A DNA stretch of 64,000 bases from RDYZ01 sp964518905 (GCA_964518905.1 CAZFJL010000004.1:62001-126000); one strand, 5' to 3'. Positions 41,352-50,669 are shown, counted from the first letter of the stretch. Made by a program: numbers and translations. Notes: generated by a model not told the origin, from the sequence alone.

Positions 41352-43970
41352 ATGGATTCTTCCTCTATTGTTCCGTCATCGATCAAAGCGCTAAATGCTG
41401 GAATTTCGAGCCATAACCCGTTCGTTAATGCGGGGACGGTGCATGAGCCGGAAATCTGGATCGATCGCCAAGCCGATTCGACCCAACTGAACCTGGGAGC
41501 GCGATCGCGTCTACACACCGCCTATGGGCGGATCTGCCGAGGTGAAACCGTCGCGGCGGTGACCCTGCTCGGACAGACGGGAACAGGTAAAACCCATGAG
41601 CTGAACCGCTTGAGACAGCATGTTCACACTGCGCCGACTCCTGGCTTATTTGTCTATCTAAATGTTCAGCAGTTTGCCGAAGGGCAGGCGGTTCGTCAGC
41701 AGTTTTTACGGGCGATCGGCGATAGCTTTGTGCGACGAACGCCCAGCGGTTTGCTGCAATGGCAACAGCTCGCGATCGCCTTGGCCAATCACGCCCTAAG
41801 TGGCCTGGACAATAGCCGCAAGCAGTTTGCACCGCGTAGTGTTTTAGAGCTGTTATCGCGCAATTCCCTGGAACAGAACCAAGCCTGGATCGATCGCATC
41901 GCCGAGGCATTCTTTCGCGTGCGTCCCGATATTGATGACCCCGATATTGTGCGGGCGATCTTCTGGACGCTGTGTCCGCACCAGTTGCCCTACGCGCGGA
42001 AGTGGCTCAGTGGTTTGATGCTTCCCAGTTGGAAGCGTAACGAACTGGGTTTGCCGCAGCCACGGATGCAGAATCCGGAGTCGCAAGCGTGGCAAACGAC
42101 GCTGAATTTGCTGGCGGCGATCGAGCATTATGCCCCGGTCACGATCGCGTTTGACTGCTTTGAGCATCCTGAGATTCCCGAACCGGGCGTCCAAAAAGAA
42201 CGGGTCGCGATCGGGCTGATTAAATGGCTGGGCGATCGCCTGCGAACCCGAACGCGGCGTTTTGGGGTGCTGTTTGTCTCGGCGATGCATCCTGACACCT
42301 GGGATTTAGTCGAAGAGCATTTCGGCCCGGTGGCGCAGTTTGCCCACGATCGTAGCGAGCCCTGTGGCTTACAGCCCGCCGATGCTGAGACGATCGAACA
42401 GGCGATCGAGTGTTGGTTAAAGACGTTTTATCAGGCGCGAAATCTCGTGCCGCCAACGCCCCTGTATCCCTTCGATCGCGCTCAGGTGGCGGCGCTCGTC
42501 CGTGAGTCGGTGGACTTGCACGATGCGATCGAGTGGTGCGCCGACAATTTTCAGCCCGTTGAGACCGACCCGCTGGAGTCTGTCGAGTTGCGCTTTGGGG
42601 AGATCTTACGGGAATTGGCCGACGATGGTTTAGGGGATGACTGGACGATTAGTCAGGCGATCGCTCAGGCATTTTCGCAGCTCAAGGGCTGTGATTTAAC
42701 GATCGATGATCCGATCAATCCGGCCGATCGTGACGAGTCGATGATTGCAGAAATTTCGGAGATTTCATTTCGGGTGCATGATGTTGTCTCGCAGCCCAAA
42801 TCGCGCACATTTCCGGTCACGATTGAGCTAGAGATTCTCGACATCGCCACGCCCGAAATTGCGCTGGTTACAAATCCAGAGCCTGATATCTCTGATGTCT
42901 CTGATGTCTCTGATGTCTCGGGCTCATCCAATTCGCCCGCTTCTGAAACGATCGGCACGGCGTCTCAACCATCCTCGGCTCATATTTTGCACATCGGCCT
43001 TGGAGCCTTAACCTCCGAAAACGGGCGGCAGCTCTGCGCCCAGATCGATCGCTGCGCGGAAGCGATCCAGGCTGGCCCCGGCGCCACAGGTGAGTCCAGT
43101 CCTGTAAATCCGGCCTGGATCTTAGGCTGTCTGGTGCGACCCCTCGGGGCGACGATTCCCGCGCATTGGAAAGCGGCTCAGTCCTACGATCAGTTTGCCC
43201 AACACGATCGCGGCCTGGTGATCGAATTCTCCCTTGACGATATCGCGCCGCTATTGGCTTTGATGCGTTTGGATACAGAGATCGGCGATCGCGAACAGGC
43301 AACGGCAGCCGCGAGGTCATCTATACCCATTGATCCGCCGAGTAGTACAGCCAATGACATGGATTCTAAGGCGACCAATCCTCAAAGTTTGGATGGTTTA
43401 GCGGTGGATCAAAAGCTGAATTTTTCAGCGCTAGAGCAAAATCAACCGGAGGAGGAACGATCCGAAGTGTCCACCGATCGCGCTGCCCAGGCGGATGGTT
43501 CGGATAGTGCGGAACCGACGATTGGAGCAGCTTACGAGCTAGAACTGGGTCTTGAATCACCGCATTCCGATCGCTCTACGAGTACAGATCCAGCACATCA
43601 AGACGCAGCGATGAATCAAGCGAATCAAGCGGCGAATGACGCCGCCAATGAGGCTGAGAACGGGGACGAGCCTGAGCTTGAACACGAGGTCGAACCGATC
43701 GCCGACGCGGATCATGCTAGCCCCGAACCGAACGATTTTGCGGCTCTTCCGATCGCGTTTAGCAATAATCGATTGAGCCGATTTCCCAGTGCCAAACCCG
43801 TCCGCGATCTTGTGATCACCCGCAAGCTACTCGCCGCCTGGATTGATCGTGAAAATATTGCGATCGACAATGTCATTGTTTGTACGCTGATTGGTCGGGC
43901 GGTCACTGACCTCGTCCGGCGTGGTCACCCGATGCTGAACGGATCTCGCCAAGTTGATTCGTCTAGCTAA
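41352..43970 (+). CDS. P-loop ATPase with N-terminal NPF motif and acidic linker
   Basis: 872 residues from the ATG at 41352. 'ISSHNPFVNAGTVHEPEIW' (18-36) precedes Walker A 'GQTGTGKT' (74-81); Walker B is 'TIAFDCFE' (264-271). After about residue 420 an acidic region and a small alpha/beta-looking domain ('WILGCLVRPLGATIPAHW') follow, then another Asp/Glu/Asn-rich low-complexity stretch and a short C-terminal helix pair. The N-terminal half shows the same layout as the ATPase at 25929 ('NPF', loop, 'KWLSG'), so they look like paralogs with different C-termini. It is not a known AAA subtype. A 9-bp repeat gives 'SDVSDVSDVS' near residue 515. Confidence 0.8.
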   Translation: MDSSSIVPSSIKALNAGISSHNPFVNAGTVHEPEIWIDRQADSTQLNLGARSRLHTAYGRICRGETVAAVTLLGQTGTGKTHELNRLRQHVHTAPTPGLFVYLNVQQFAEGQAVRQQFLRAIGDSFVRRTPSGLLQWQQLAIALANHALSGLDNSRKQFAPRSVLELLSRNSLEQNQAWIDRIAEAFFRVRPDIDDPDIVRAIFWTLCPHQLPYARKWLSGLMLPSWKRNELGLPQPRMQNPESQAWQTTLNLLAAIEHYAPVTIAFDCFEHPEIPEPGVQKERVAIGLIKWLGDRLRTRTRRFGVLFVSAMHPDTWDLVEEHFGPVAQFAHDRSEPCGLQPADAETIEQAIECWLKTFYQARNLVPPTPLYPFDRAQVAALVRESVDLHDAIEWCADNFQPVETDPLESVELRFGEILRELADDGLGDDWTISQAIAQAFSQLKGCDLTIDDPINPADRDESMIAEISEISFRVHDVVSQPKSRTFPVTIELEILDIATPEIALVTNPEPDISDVSDVSDVSGSSNSPASETIGTASQPSSAHILHIGLGALTSENGRQLCAQIDRCAEAIQAGPGATGESSPVNPAWILGCLVRPLGATIPAHWKAAQSYDQFAQHDRGLVIEFSLDDIAPLLALMRLDTEIGDREQATAAARSSIPIDPPSSTANDMDSKATNPQSLDGLAVDQKLNFSALEQNQPEEERSEVSTDRAAQADGSDSAEPTIGAAYELELGLESPHSDRSTSTDPAHQDAAMNQANQAANDAANEAENGDEPELEHEVEPIADADHASPEPNDFAALPIAFSNNRLSRFPSAKPVRDLVITRKLLAAWIDRENIAIDNVIVCTLIGRAVTDLVRRGHPMLNGSRQVDSSS
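42884..42916. repeat. 9-bp tandem repeat within the ATPase gene
   Basis: About four units of TCTGATGTC encode Ser-Asp-Val repeats. A related in-frame 9-bp repeat type lies just upstream of the gene (41281-41340). Unit-number change would not shift the frame. Confidence 0.7.
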
Positions 43971-44288
43971 ACCGCGATCGCTAACAGCATCAACCGATCC
44001 CCGCCCATCCGGTGACCCCGGCCATCCCACCACGCAACCCCACCGCTCAATTTCGCCGCGCAATTTCACCGCAATGTCGCAGACCGGCGCGAGCAAACGC
44101 AATCCAACGCGATCAAAATCGGGGTGTTACCATTCCAGAAGACCAAATGCAACCAAGGATAAATCGACAGATACATCGACACCATCTTTTCCGGTGTCGT
44201 CCTGTCTCGCTCCGTTAAAGTGGCCGCTTCACGCTACGCTGGGCCGCTCATCTCCTACCTCAATACTTTCCATTCCGAGAGGCAAACC
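43971..44288. other. intergenic region upstream of the VWA gene
   Basis: 318 bp with no supported gene. An open frame runs into the VWA gene from 44220, but the codons before 44289 lack a domain. Nothing else is recognised. Confidence 0.45.
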
Positions 44289-44894
44289 GTGCTAGAAAAT
44301 CGCGACTATACGCTGATCGTCGATCGCAGTGGCAGCATGTCCACCCAAGATCGCGAGCAAAACCAAAGCCGTTGGAACTCCGTCCGTGACTCTGCGATCG
44401 CCCTCGCGACCAAGTGCGAAGAGTTCGACCCCGACGGCATTACGGTGTACCTGTTCTCCAGCACCTTCCGTCGGTACGACAACGTCACCACAGAAAAGGT
44501 CGCCCAGATTTTTGATGAAAATCAGCCGGTCGGTCGAACCAACCTCGCGGAAGTGCTCGAACACGCCTTCGCGAACTTTTTCGAGCGACGCCAGAAGGGC
44601 GAAACCAAGCCGAATGGCGAAACGATGCTGGTGATCACCGATGGTGAACCGGACGATCGCAAGGCAGTGATGAAAGAGATTGTTCGCGCGTCACGTCAGA
44701 TCGATCGTGACGAAGAGCTGGCGGTGTCCTTCATCCAGGTGGGAACCGATCCGAAAGTGACCGAGTATCTCAAAGCCTTGGATGACAATCTCGTAGACGC
44801 CGGAGCAAAATTTGACATCGTTGATACGATCGATATCGATACGATGAAAAATCGATCCTTGTCTGACGTTTTGCTCGACGCCATCATCGACTAA
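44289..44894 (+). CDS. von Willebrand factor A (VWA) domain protein
   Basis: 201 residues consisting of a single VWA fold. The MIDAS metal site is complete: 'DRSGS' (12-16), Thr84 in 'GRTNL' and Asp118 in 'ITDGEPDD'. The GTG at 44289 is preferred because GAGAGG precedes it and the domain starts at once; an upstream ATG (44220) gives an unrelated extension. Such stand-alone cytosolic VWA proteins bind partner proteins through a divalent ion; partners here are unknown. It opens a closely spaced run of genes. Confidence 0.9.
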   Translation: MLENRDYTLIVDRSGSMSTQDREQNQSRWNSVRDSAIALATKCEEFDPDGITVYLFSSTFRRYDNVTTEKVAQIFDENQPVGRTNLAEVLEHAFANFFERRQKGETKPNGETMLVITDGEPDDRKAVMKEIVRASRQIDRDEELAVSFIQVGTDPKVTEYLKALDDNLVDAGAKFDIVDTIDIDTMKNRSLSDVLLDAIID

Positions 44895-44935
44895 ATCAAT
44901 CTCGATCTCGCGTCCACCTCTACCGTGCTGCCACT

Positions 44936-45406
44936 GTGCTGAATTTTCATTACACATCAACGATCGAAGCCCCGGTTTCGACCGTCTGGGCGTTCCATGA
45001 GCGCCCGGATATCCTTCAGTTGATTACGCCGCCGTGGCAGCCGGTGGACGTGATCCGGCGCGAGGGCGGACTCGGCGTCGGCGCGGAAACCGAATTTACG
45101 ATTCACCTCGGCCCGATCCCCGTACGCTGGCTGGCACGTCATACGGAATGCACCGTAAACCAGCTATTTATTGACGAACAAATCGATGGCCCGCTCGATC
45201 ATTGGGTGCATCGTCATGAGTTTGAGAACGACAATGGCAAAACGCGCCTGACTGATTCGATCGCCTACGCGCTGCCGGGTGGAGAATTCTCGGAGGCGGC
45301 GATCGGCTGGTTTGTGAACGATCGTCTGCGTGATATGTTTCGCTATCGCCACGAGGTGACCCAGCGCGAATGTCGGCGCATGGTTCAGGATCGTCAGGGA
45401 GCCTAG
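44936..45406 (+). CDS. SRPBCC-family (START-like) ligand-binding protein
   Basis: 156 residues, GTG start. The fold pattern is a beta strand 'FHYTSTIEAPVSTVWAF', a turn, long curved sheet strands and a final helix 'GGEFSEAAIGWFVNDRLRDM'. This resembles cyanobacterial SRPBCC proteins related to the cyclase/dehydrase group. A hydrophobic cavity is likely, ligand unknown. It lies 41 bp after the VWA gene and 3 bp before the CPXCG gene, in the same transcription direction. Confidence 0.8.
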   Translation: MLNFHYTSTIEAPVSTVWAFHERPDILQLITPPWQPVDVIRREGGLGVGAETEFTIHLGPIPVRWLARHTECTVNQLFIDEQIDGPLDHWVHRHEFENDNGKTRLTDSIAYALPGGEFSEAAIGWFVNDRLRDMFRYRHEVTQRECRRMVQDRQGA

Positions 45407-45409
45407 GCG

Positions 45410-45601
45410 GTGCAGACCACAGCGGATTATTACTGTGCCTTTTGCGGCGAGTGCAGCACAACCTTTGTTGATATCAGCGCTGGGTTAGCGCAGTCCTATG
45501 TTGAAGACTGCCAGGTCTGCTGTCGCCCCAATATCCTCTACGTTCGGTTTGATGACGAGACGCTAGACGTAAGCATTGAGACGGAACCGGAGAGCGATTA
45601 A
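45410..45601 (+). CDS. CPXCG-motif Cys-rich small protein
   Basis: 63 residues beginning with GTG, right after the SRPBCC stop. A treble-clef zinc-ribbon-like pair is seen: CxxC in 'YCAFCGE' and CxxC in 'DCQVCCRP'. This is the layout of the CPXCG family of small, uncharacterised metal-binding proteins. Translational coupling with the upstream gene is likely from the 3-bp spacing. Function unknown. Confidence 0.8.
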   Translation: MQTTADYYCAFCGECSTTFVDISAGLAQSYVEDCQVCCRPNILYVRFDDETLDVSIETEPESD

Positions 45602-45654
45602 GCCTCGGTCGTGATTTGCTGCGTTGTGGTGATGCAGTACAGAGAGGGTTTTTC

Positions 45655-45972
45655 ATGCAGACGATCGGTCAAATCGTATTTATCGTCACGATCGCGATCG
45701 TGCCGTCTATCCTGGGTCTGTGGCAAATCCAGCGATCGCATCGTCAGCTCGATCGCCGCTGGGATCAGATCCGTCGCCGTTCCTGGGCGAGATCACCCGA
45801 CAACGACGCAACAGCAAGTGACGCGATCGATCTCCATACTGCTCAGGCTCTCCCCCTCGGTCATTCCAACTGCATTTGGAGCGCGAAATCGCCCCATTTA
45901 CGCTGCACTGTGAATCCGTATGGCCCCTGCTTCGGTTGTCGTGACTATACGCCGATCGATTCCAACTGGTAG
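45655..45972 (+). CDS. small Cys-rich cyanobacterial protein (DUF6464-like)
   Basis: 105 residues. The N-terminal membrane or signal helix is at about 4-22 ('IVFIVTIAIVPSILGLWQI'). After a basic spacer, the C-terminus carries 'LRCTVNPYGPCFGCRDY', a CxxxxxxxCxxC arrangement I associate with a cyanobacterial DUF6464 family, possibly metal-binding. An ATG at 45655 fits the helix; the frame continues upstream without similarity. It closes the run of four short genes. Confidence 0.6.
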   Translation: MQTIGQIVFIVTIAIVPSILGLWQIQRSHRQLDRRWDQIRRRSWARSPDNDATASDAIDLHTAQALPLGHSNCIWSAKSPHLRCTVNPYGPCFGCRDYTPIDSNW

Positions 45973-46001
45973 GCATCGCGCATCGTTTCCGCGATACCCA
46001 C

Positions 46002-46043
46002 GCACGCTATATCCCCTCGCAATCAAGCAGGGGATATAGCGTG
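46002..46043. terminator. bidirectional hairpin between convergent genes
   Basis: GCACGCTATATCCCCT and its inverse AGGGGATATAGCGTGC form a 16-bp perfect stem with an 11-nt loop, between the stop codons of 45655-45972 and 46073-46852. There is no T-run, so termination could depend on Rho or the hairpin may only block read-through. Confidence 0.6.
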
Positions 46044-46072
46044 CCTACGTTGTGGCCTTGAATCGATCGAAC

Positions 46073-46852
46073 TCAAGCGCCAATGAAATGCACCCAGAAG
46101 TTACCATCTGGAATGCAAAGATCCTTGATGAGCTTGTAGGAATACTTGAGGTAAGCGCCGGGTAAGTCCGTGCGATAGCCCGTCGAGAACCATTCACCGT
46201 AGGGATCATGGACGAAGAAGCCCGTTTCGTCGTAGCCCACCAGCACAATGATGTGGCCAAACGAGGTGAAATAACCATGCACAACGACAGGCTTACGATC
46301 GGCGAGCCAATCCTGAACTTGGGAAATCGTCGCGTTAACCCGAAAGTCGTCCTGACAGCCATAATCTTGGACGATCTTGGCTAAATCGTAGGGGCTGTGA
46401 CGGCTGTAGCCCTTGGCGATCGCATAGCGATAGAGTTCATCTTCAAACTGAGCGGCCTGAGTCCGTTGCGGAATCCGGAAATACTTCAGACACATCGCCA
46501 GCGAGGTGACGTTACAGGCTCCCGTCGGATTCTCGAAGTTATCGAGCTGCGACAGGTACGGCACTTCTAGCTTGATCGCGCGTGGACGCGGCTTGGGATA
46601 CAGCAGGCTATTGAGACCCGTGGTATTTCCCGTGATCTCAACGTGCTCCTCAAACCCGTACCAAGTATCGAGACCCTTAATCGGGCCATCACTCAGCGCA
46701 AAGCGTAGATGTCGGCGCTCTTCAGAGAAGGTGTCGATCTTAAATTCTTGGTTGGCCTCAACAGCATATTTCTCCGCCTCTTCGAGATCCGAAGATTGCA
46801 GCGGGCGTTGCTTGAAAACGGTCTTTTTGAGCGTACGCAGCGTTAGGGGCAT
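46073..46852 (-). CDS. C39-like cysteine peptidase-fold protein
   Basis: 259 residues. The first 90 form a beta-rich SH3-like module; from 'VPYLSQLDN' the papain-like domain begins. The proposed triad is Cys113 ('GACNVTS'), His200 ('FGHIIVLVG') and Asp216 ('VHDPYGE'), with oxyanion Gln102. Related proteins act in peptide cleavage or peptidoglycan modification. There is no signal peptide, so it may be cytoplasmic. Unlike true C39 bacteriocin transporters it lacks an ABC domain. Confidence 0.8.
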   Translation of the reverse strand: MPLTLRTLKKTVFKQRPLQSSDLEEAEKYAVEANQEFKIDTFSEERRHLRFALSDGPIKGLDTWYGFEEHVEITGNTTGLNSLLYPKPRPRAIKLEVPYLSQLDNFENPTGACNVTSLAMCLKYFRIPQRTQAAQFEDELYRYAIAKGYSRHSPYDLAKIVQDYGCQDDFRVNATISQVQDWLADRKPVVVHGYFTSFGHIIVLVGYDETGFFVHDPYGEWFSTGYRTDLPGAYLKYSYKLIKDLCIPDGNFWVHFIGA

Positions 46853-47024
46853 GGCACCACAGTCGTATCGAACAAAGGATTAAAACGAAAAAACGGACAG
46901 GGACATGATGAACCGAAACCGAGAACGCATGGCCGAGATAGCTGCCGTTCCTGTTCGAGCATAGCCGTTTGTCGAGAAGATATCCCAGCTTAACGCGAAG
47001 CTTTTGGCAATTCGTGAGATTTTT

Positions 47025-48899
47025 CTAAAAACTCGCTTCTAATTCTTGTGCCGTGCGGTTGAGCTGCTCTGTGCCGCTACGGGTTTGGCTCATGCCCAGA
47101 GCCGTCTCACGAATGCCCTGCTCGATCGTCTCGATCGCCTCGATCGTCTGCTGAATCGCGAGCACCTGCTGTTTCTGCAAACGAGCAATATCCTGACTCC
47201 CGATCGCCACGACACAGATCGAATCACTCACCTCACTAAAGGCACTGGCTGCATTTTGCGAAGCCATTAAGCTAAATTCGAGCGTCTCAATTCCGTCATC
47301 GGTCGCGCTGACAGCCGCGTCTACCCCCTGTTGAATGCTCGTGACAATCTCGTCAATCTTGGCCGCAGAGAACTCACTTTCGTCGGCCAGCTTCCGAATT
47401 TCGTCGGCCACCACCGCAAAGCCTCTGCCACTTTCGCCAGCACGCACGGCCTCGATCGCGGCGTTCAGAGACAGCATATTCGTCTGACGTGCCATCTCGG
47501 AGACCAGGCGGGAAATCTGGCCGATCTCCGTGGCCTGAGCGCTGAGATTCTGAATTCGATCGGCGATCGTCTGCACCCGCGATCGCATTTCTGACATACC
47601 AGCCAGGGTCTCACCGATCGATCGGCTCCCCGTCTCCGAACTCTCTAATGCCTGCTGCACCGTTCCCACCGTCGCCGTTGCTTGCTGCTCCGACTGACGC
47701 GAGGTAGCACCCAGCTCCTCCATTGTTGTCGCAGTTTCGTTAACGGCTGCCGATTGATGGCTGGTCACGGCTTCCTGTTCCGTCATCGTCACGACAATTT
47801 GCTGACAGGCAGAAGCAAGCTGACCCACAAGCTGACGCACAAGACGTTGCAAGCTACGCAACCGAGCCAGGGCAAGCGTGATCGACAGCATCGCGGAGAC
47901 CAAGATCACAGCAATCGACACCAGCTTTAAACCTTGGATGTCACGCAGGGCGATCGATTCCGGCTGACGATACAGCAAGAACAGATCATTTCCCTCGCCA
48001 TACCCAAGGTCAATGGTCGTGAATCCGATCAGATCGCCCTGCGATCGCACACCGTAGACATCTTCTTCTCGGAAGAAACGTTCCACAAACTCTGCCGAAT
48101 ACTCATCTCGAATATTGCCCAGCGCTTCGCGATCCAGATCCGTATTCTGAGACGAGACCTCGGACTCTTGGATCGGCGAACTCGCCGTATCGTAGACATA
48201 CTTTCCTGTTTCATCAAACAGCGTAACCCGTTCCGTTTTAGGGTCTACCACTCCAAGTTTCGCGAATACAGAATTAACCGAAATATTAGCGACAATCCAA
48301 CCTTTACGCTCACCCGAATCACTCAAGACCACGTGAGCATAGTACAGGCTGAGATCCGTTGACGTATTCTCAATCGAACTGACATAAACCTCATTATCTG
48401 GAAGCTGATTGATCGCCTGCCAGTAAAAGCGATCGCGCTGGCTGCCAAGCTGTGCCTCAGAGGCGATCGTTGCCCGTCCTCCCTGTTGCGACACACGCAC
48501 CAATTCACGACCCGTCTCATCGAGATAACTCAGACTTCTATAGTCTAAGTTCGCCGACATCAACGCAACAAAAATAGTATTGAGACGCTGATTCCAAATC
48601 GCCTGAGTCGAACTCCCCTCCGTATCCACACCGTCATTAGCTCGCGATCGGATAATGCCTTGAATCGGTGGAACTTTGAGCAAAAAATGAGTGTCAGACT
48701 CGCTACTTTCTAGAAACGAGAAAATTTTCTCTCGACGTTCTGAGACAATTGCCTTTTGCTGTAATGTATGCGTTTTGTGAAGGGCTTTACTTGCAGAGAA
48801 AATCCCATAAGTTCCAATGATCGCCGCAGGTAGCAGCGTGCTACTCAGTAAAAGAATGAGCGTCTGCTGATATATTTTAGACTGTGCTAATAGATTCAT
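47025..48899 (-). CDS. methyl-accepting chemotaxis protein (dCache sensor)
   Basis: 624 residues. TM1 is at about 10-33, followed by a periplasmic sensor (about 34-320) of the Cache type ('GRELVRVSQQGGRA', 'FYWQAINQLPDNEVYVS') and TM2 at about 325-348. No clear HAMP domain follows. The cytoplasmic signalling region ends in the conserved tip 'MARQTNMLSLNAAIEAVRAG' and 'GRGFAVVADEIRKLADES'. It should couple through CheW/CheA to motility or another output. A hemerythrin gene sits 77 bp upstream on the same strand, hinting at a shared transcript. Confidence 0.93.
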   Translation of the reverse strand: MNLLAQSKIYQQTLILLLSSTLLPAAIIGTYGIFSASKALHKTHTLQQKAIVSERREKIFSFLESSESDTHFLLKVPPIQGIIRSRANDGVDTEGSSTQAIWNQRLNTIFVALMSANLDYRSLSYLDETGRELVRVSQQGGRATIASEAQLGSQRDRFYWQAINQLPDNEVYVSSIENTSTDLSLYYAHVVLSDSGERKGWIVANISVNSVFAKLGVVDPKTERVTLFDETGKYVYDTASSPIQESEVSSQNTDLDREALGNIRDEYSAEFVERFFREEDVYGVRSQGDLIGFTTIDLGYGEGNDLFLLYRQPESIALRDIQGLKLVSIAVILVSAMLSITLALARLRSLQRLVRQLVGQLASACQQIVVTMTEQEAVTSHQSAAVNETATTMEELGATSRQSEQQATATVGTVQQALESSETGSRSIGETLAGMSEMRSRVQTIADRIQNLSAQATEIGQISRLVSEMARQTNMLSLNAAIEAVRAGESGRGFAVVADEIRKLADESEFSAAKIDEIVTSIQQGVDAAVSATDDGIETLEFSLMASQNAASAFSEVSDSICVVAIGSQDIARLQKQQVLAIQQTIEAIETIEQGIRETALGMSQTRSGTEQLNRTAQELEASF

Positions 48900-48976
48900 T
48901 ATTCTGAGGTTTAAGCCATAAGATTTAAGCTACAAAAAAGACTCCAGATGACACAAGAATATTCGTGAGTTTAAGC

Positions 48977-49372
48977 TTAATCCATGCAAGCTTTGAGCTG
49001 TGTATCGATCCCTTTAATATGCTTGCCAAACCAATCGAGTAAGTCTTTCTCAATTCGATCTTGAAGTTCAGGGCTAGAACCATTAAAAAGTAGTTCACGG
49101 CGAATTTCACTAAAACTTTGAGTAAAGAGGCCATGCAGCATTTTATTTTTTTCAGCGATCGGACAACGATAACGATTCATACAGGTTTCTTCGTAGCCAA
49201 AATGTAGATTTGCGATCGAGCTTAACGATGAAACAATTCTCTGAATAGACTGTTGATCACTATTGGCTTGAATGGCAGCCAGTAATTCATTCATCTTGTC
49301 AATTAATTGCTTGTGTTGTGCATCAATATCAGGAATTCCAGTCTCTAACGATGCATTCCAAACGAGTGACAT
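48977..49372 (-). CDS. bacteriohemerythrin-like protein with a substituted ligand
   Basis: 131 residues from the ATG at 49372. The four-helix hemerythrin ligands are His20, His57, Glu61, His80, His118 and Asp123, with family-like spacing. The seventh ligand, normally His about four residues before His80, is Asn76 in 'AEKNKMLHG'. Oxygen or di-iron chemistry may therefore be altered; it might bind another ligand or sense redox. It is upstream of the MCP gene and probably co-transcribed. The longer frame to 49411 adds an unrelated start. Confidence 0.85.
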   Translation of the reverse strand: MSLVWNASLETGIPDIDAQHKQLIDKMNELLAAIQANSDQQSIQRIVSSLSSIANLHFGYEETCMNRYRCPIAEKNKMLHGLFTQSFSEIRRELLFNGSSPELQDRIEKDLLDWFGKHIKGIDTQLKACMD

Positions 49373-49649
49373 GGCTCCAAAATCTCCAACTGTGAGAACA
49401 AGAACAGGCAATACTTGACGAAGCTGACTGATCTAGATGAACCTGATACCAGGTCAATCAATCCCAGTTTAATGGCTTCTTGATCAGATTAAATCTATTA
49501 GAACAGATCTAGCTTGAAAAAGTCGAAATAGAAACAAAACATTAGGTTATTTAAATTGCACTTAAACATCTCAAACGAACAGAAAATAATTGAGTTGGTC
49601 CAGTCGTCCAGTAACTTAGCTAGGATAGAGTCTGACCTTGGGAGGTACG

Positions 49650-50669
49650 ATGACTCGAAAACGATCGCTCTTGATGCGCCTATTTGGCCGATCTTTCACC
49701 CATCGCAATGGCGTTAAACAATGGCGTCAACATCGTGGCCCAATTCACATCATGGGAAAGTATCGTTTGATTCAGACGGGCTTACCTTTGTTTGATTGGA
49801 GCGATTTATCTCACTGGCTCCTAACCATTGGCTGGCTACAATTTTTGGGACTGATCGGTGCTGCTTACTTTGCGATTAACTTTCTGTTTGCGATCTTCTA
49901 TTCCTTCGATCTCCAAGGCATCGCAAACACGAATGGATCTTTCTCTGATGCATTTTTCTTTAGTGTTCAGACGATGGCAACGATCGGCTATGGCGCCATG
50001 TACCCCGAAAGTGTCTACGTTCACGTCCTGGTAACGATCGAGGTCTTGATTGGGATGCTGTGGGTGGCGATGGCGACCGGCTTGATGCTGGCACGGTTTA
50101 TGTTGCCGACGGCGCGGGTCATGTTTAGCAAATGCGCCGTTATTTGCAACTATAACGGCATTCCCACCCTAATGTTCCGCGCCGCCAACCAGCGCAGCAA
50201 TTTTATTGTCGAAGCTATGTTTCGGGTCAGCATTCTCAAGCCAGAAATTTCGCCGGAAGGTCACATTATCCGGCGCCTGCATGACCTCAAACTGATGCGA
50301 TCAGAAACGCCTGTCTTTTCGATGTCGATGACGGTGATGCATCCGATCGATCAAGATAGTCCGCTGTATGGCATCACCCGCCAAGAGCTAACCCAGTGGC
50401 AAACCCAAATCGTTGTCATGCTGACGGGGCTTGATGAAACTGTCTCGCAAAACATTCACGCCAGTCACTTTTATGCCATTGAAGACCTGTATTGGAATCG
50501 TCAGTTCGTCGATGTGATCGAGCTACAGCCCAATGGCGATCGCCATATTGATTACACCAAATTTCACCAGACCATCCCGGTTAACCACACAAACGTAACC
50601 GAACAGGACGACCTGCGAAACAGGCTCGAACGATCGACGCGATCGTGCTTACCCGAATCCATTCGCTAG
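49650..50669 (+). CDS. inward-rectifier K+ channel (KirBac-like)
   Basis: 339 residues from the ATG at 49650, with GGAGG eight bases upstream. Two membrane helices flank a pore with selectivity filter 'TIGYG' (111-115). An amphipathic slide helix precedes ('FDWSDLSHWLLTIGW'), and the C-terminus is the Kir immunoglobulin-like cytoplasmic domain ('SMSMTVMHPIDQDSPLYGI', 'IDYTKFHQTI'). It is a tetrameric, probably ligand-gated potassium channel of the inner membrane. Prokaryotic Kir proteins are known from several phyla. Confidence 0.93.
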   Translation: MTRKRSLLMRLFGRSFTHRNGVKQWRQHRGPIHIMGKYRLIQTGLPLFDWSDLSHWLLTIGWLQFLGLIGAAYFAINFLFAIFYSFDLQGIANTNGSFSDAFFFSVQTMATIGYGAMYPESVYVHVLVTIEVLIGMLWVAMATGLMLARFMLPTARVMFSKCAVICNYNGIPTLMFRAANQRSNFIVEAMFRVSILKPEISPEGHIIRRLHDLKLMRSETPVFSMSMTVMHPIDQDSPLYGITRQELTQWQTQIVVMLTGLDETVSQNIHASHFYAIEDLYWNRQFVDVIELQPNGDRHIDYTKFHQTIPVNHTNVTEQDDLRNRLERSTRSCLPESIR

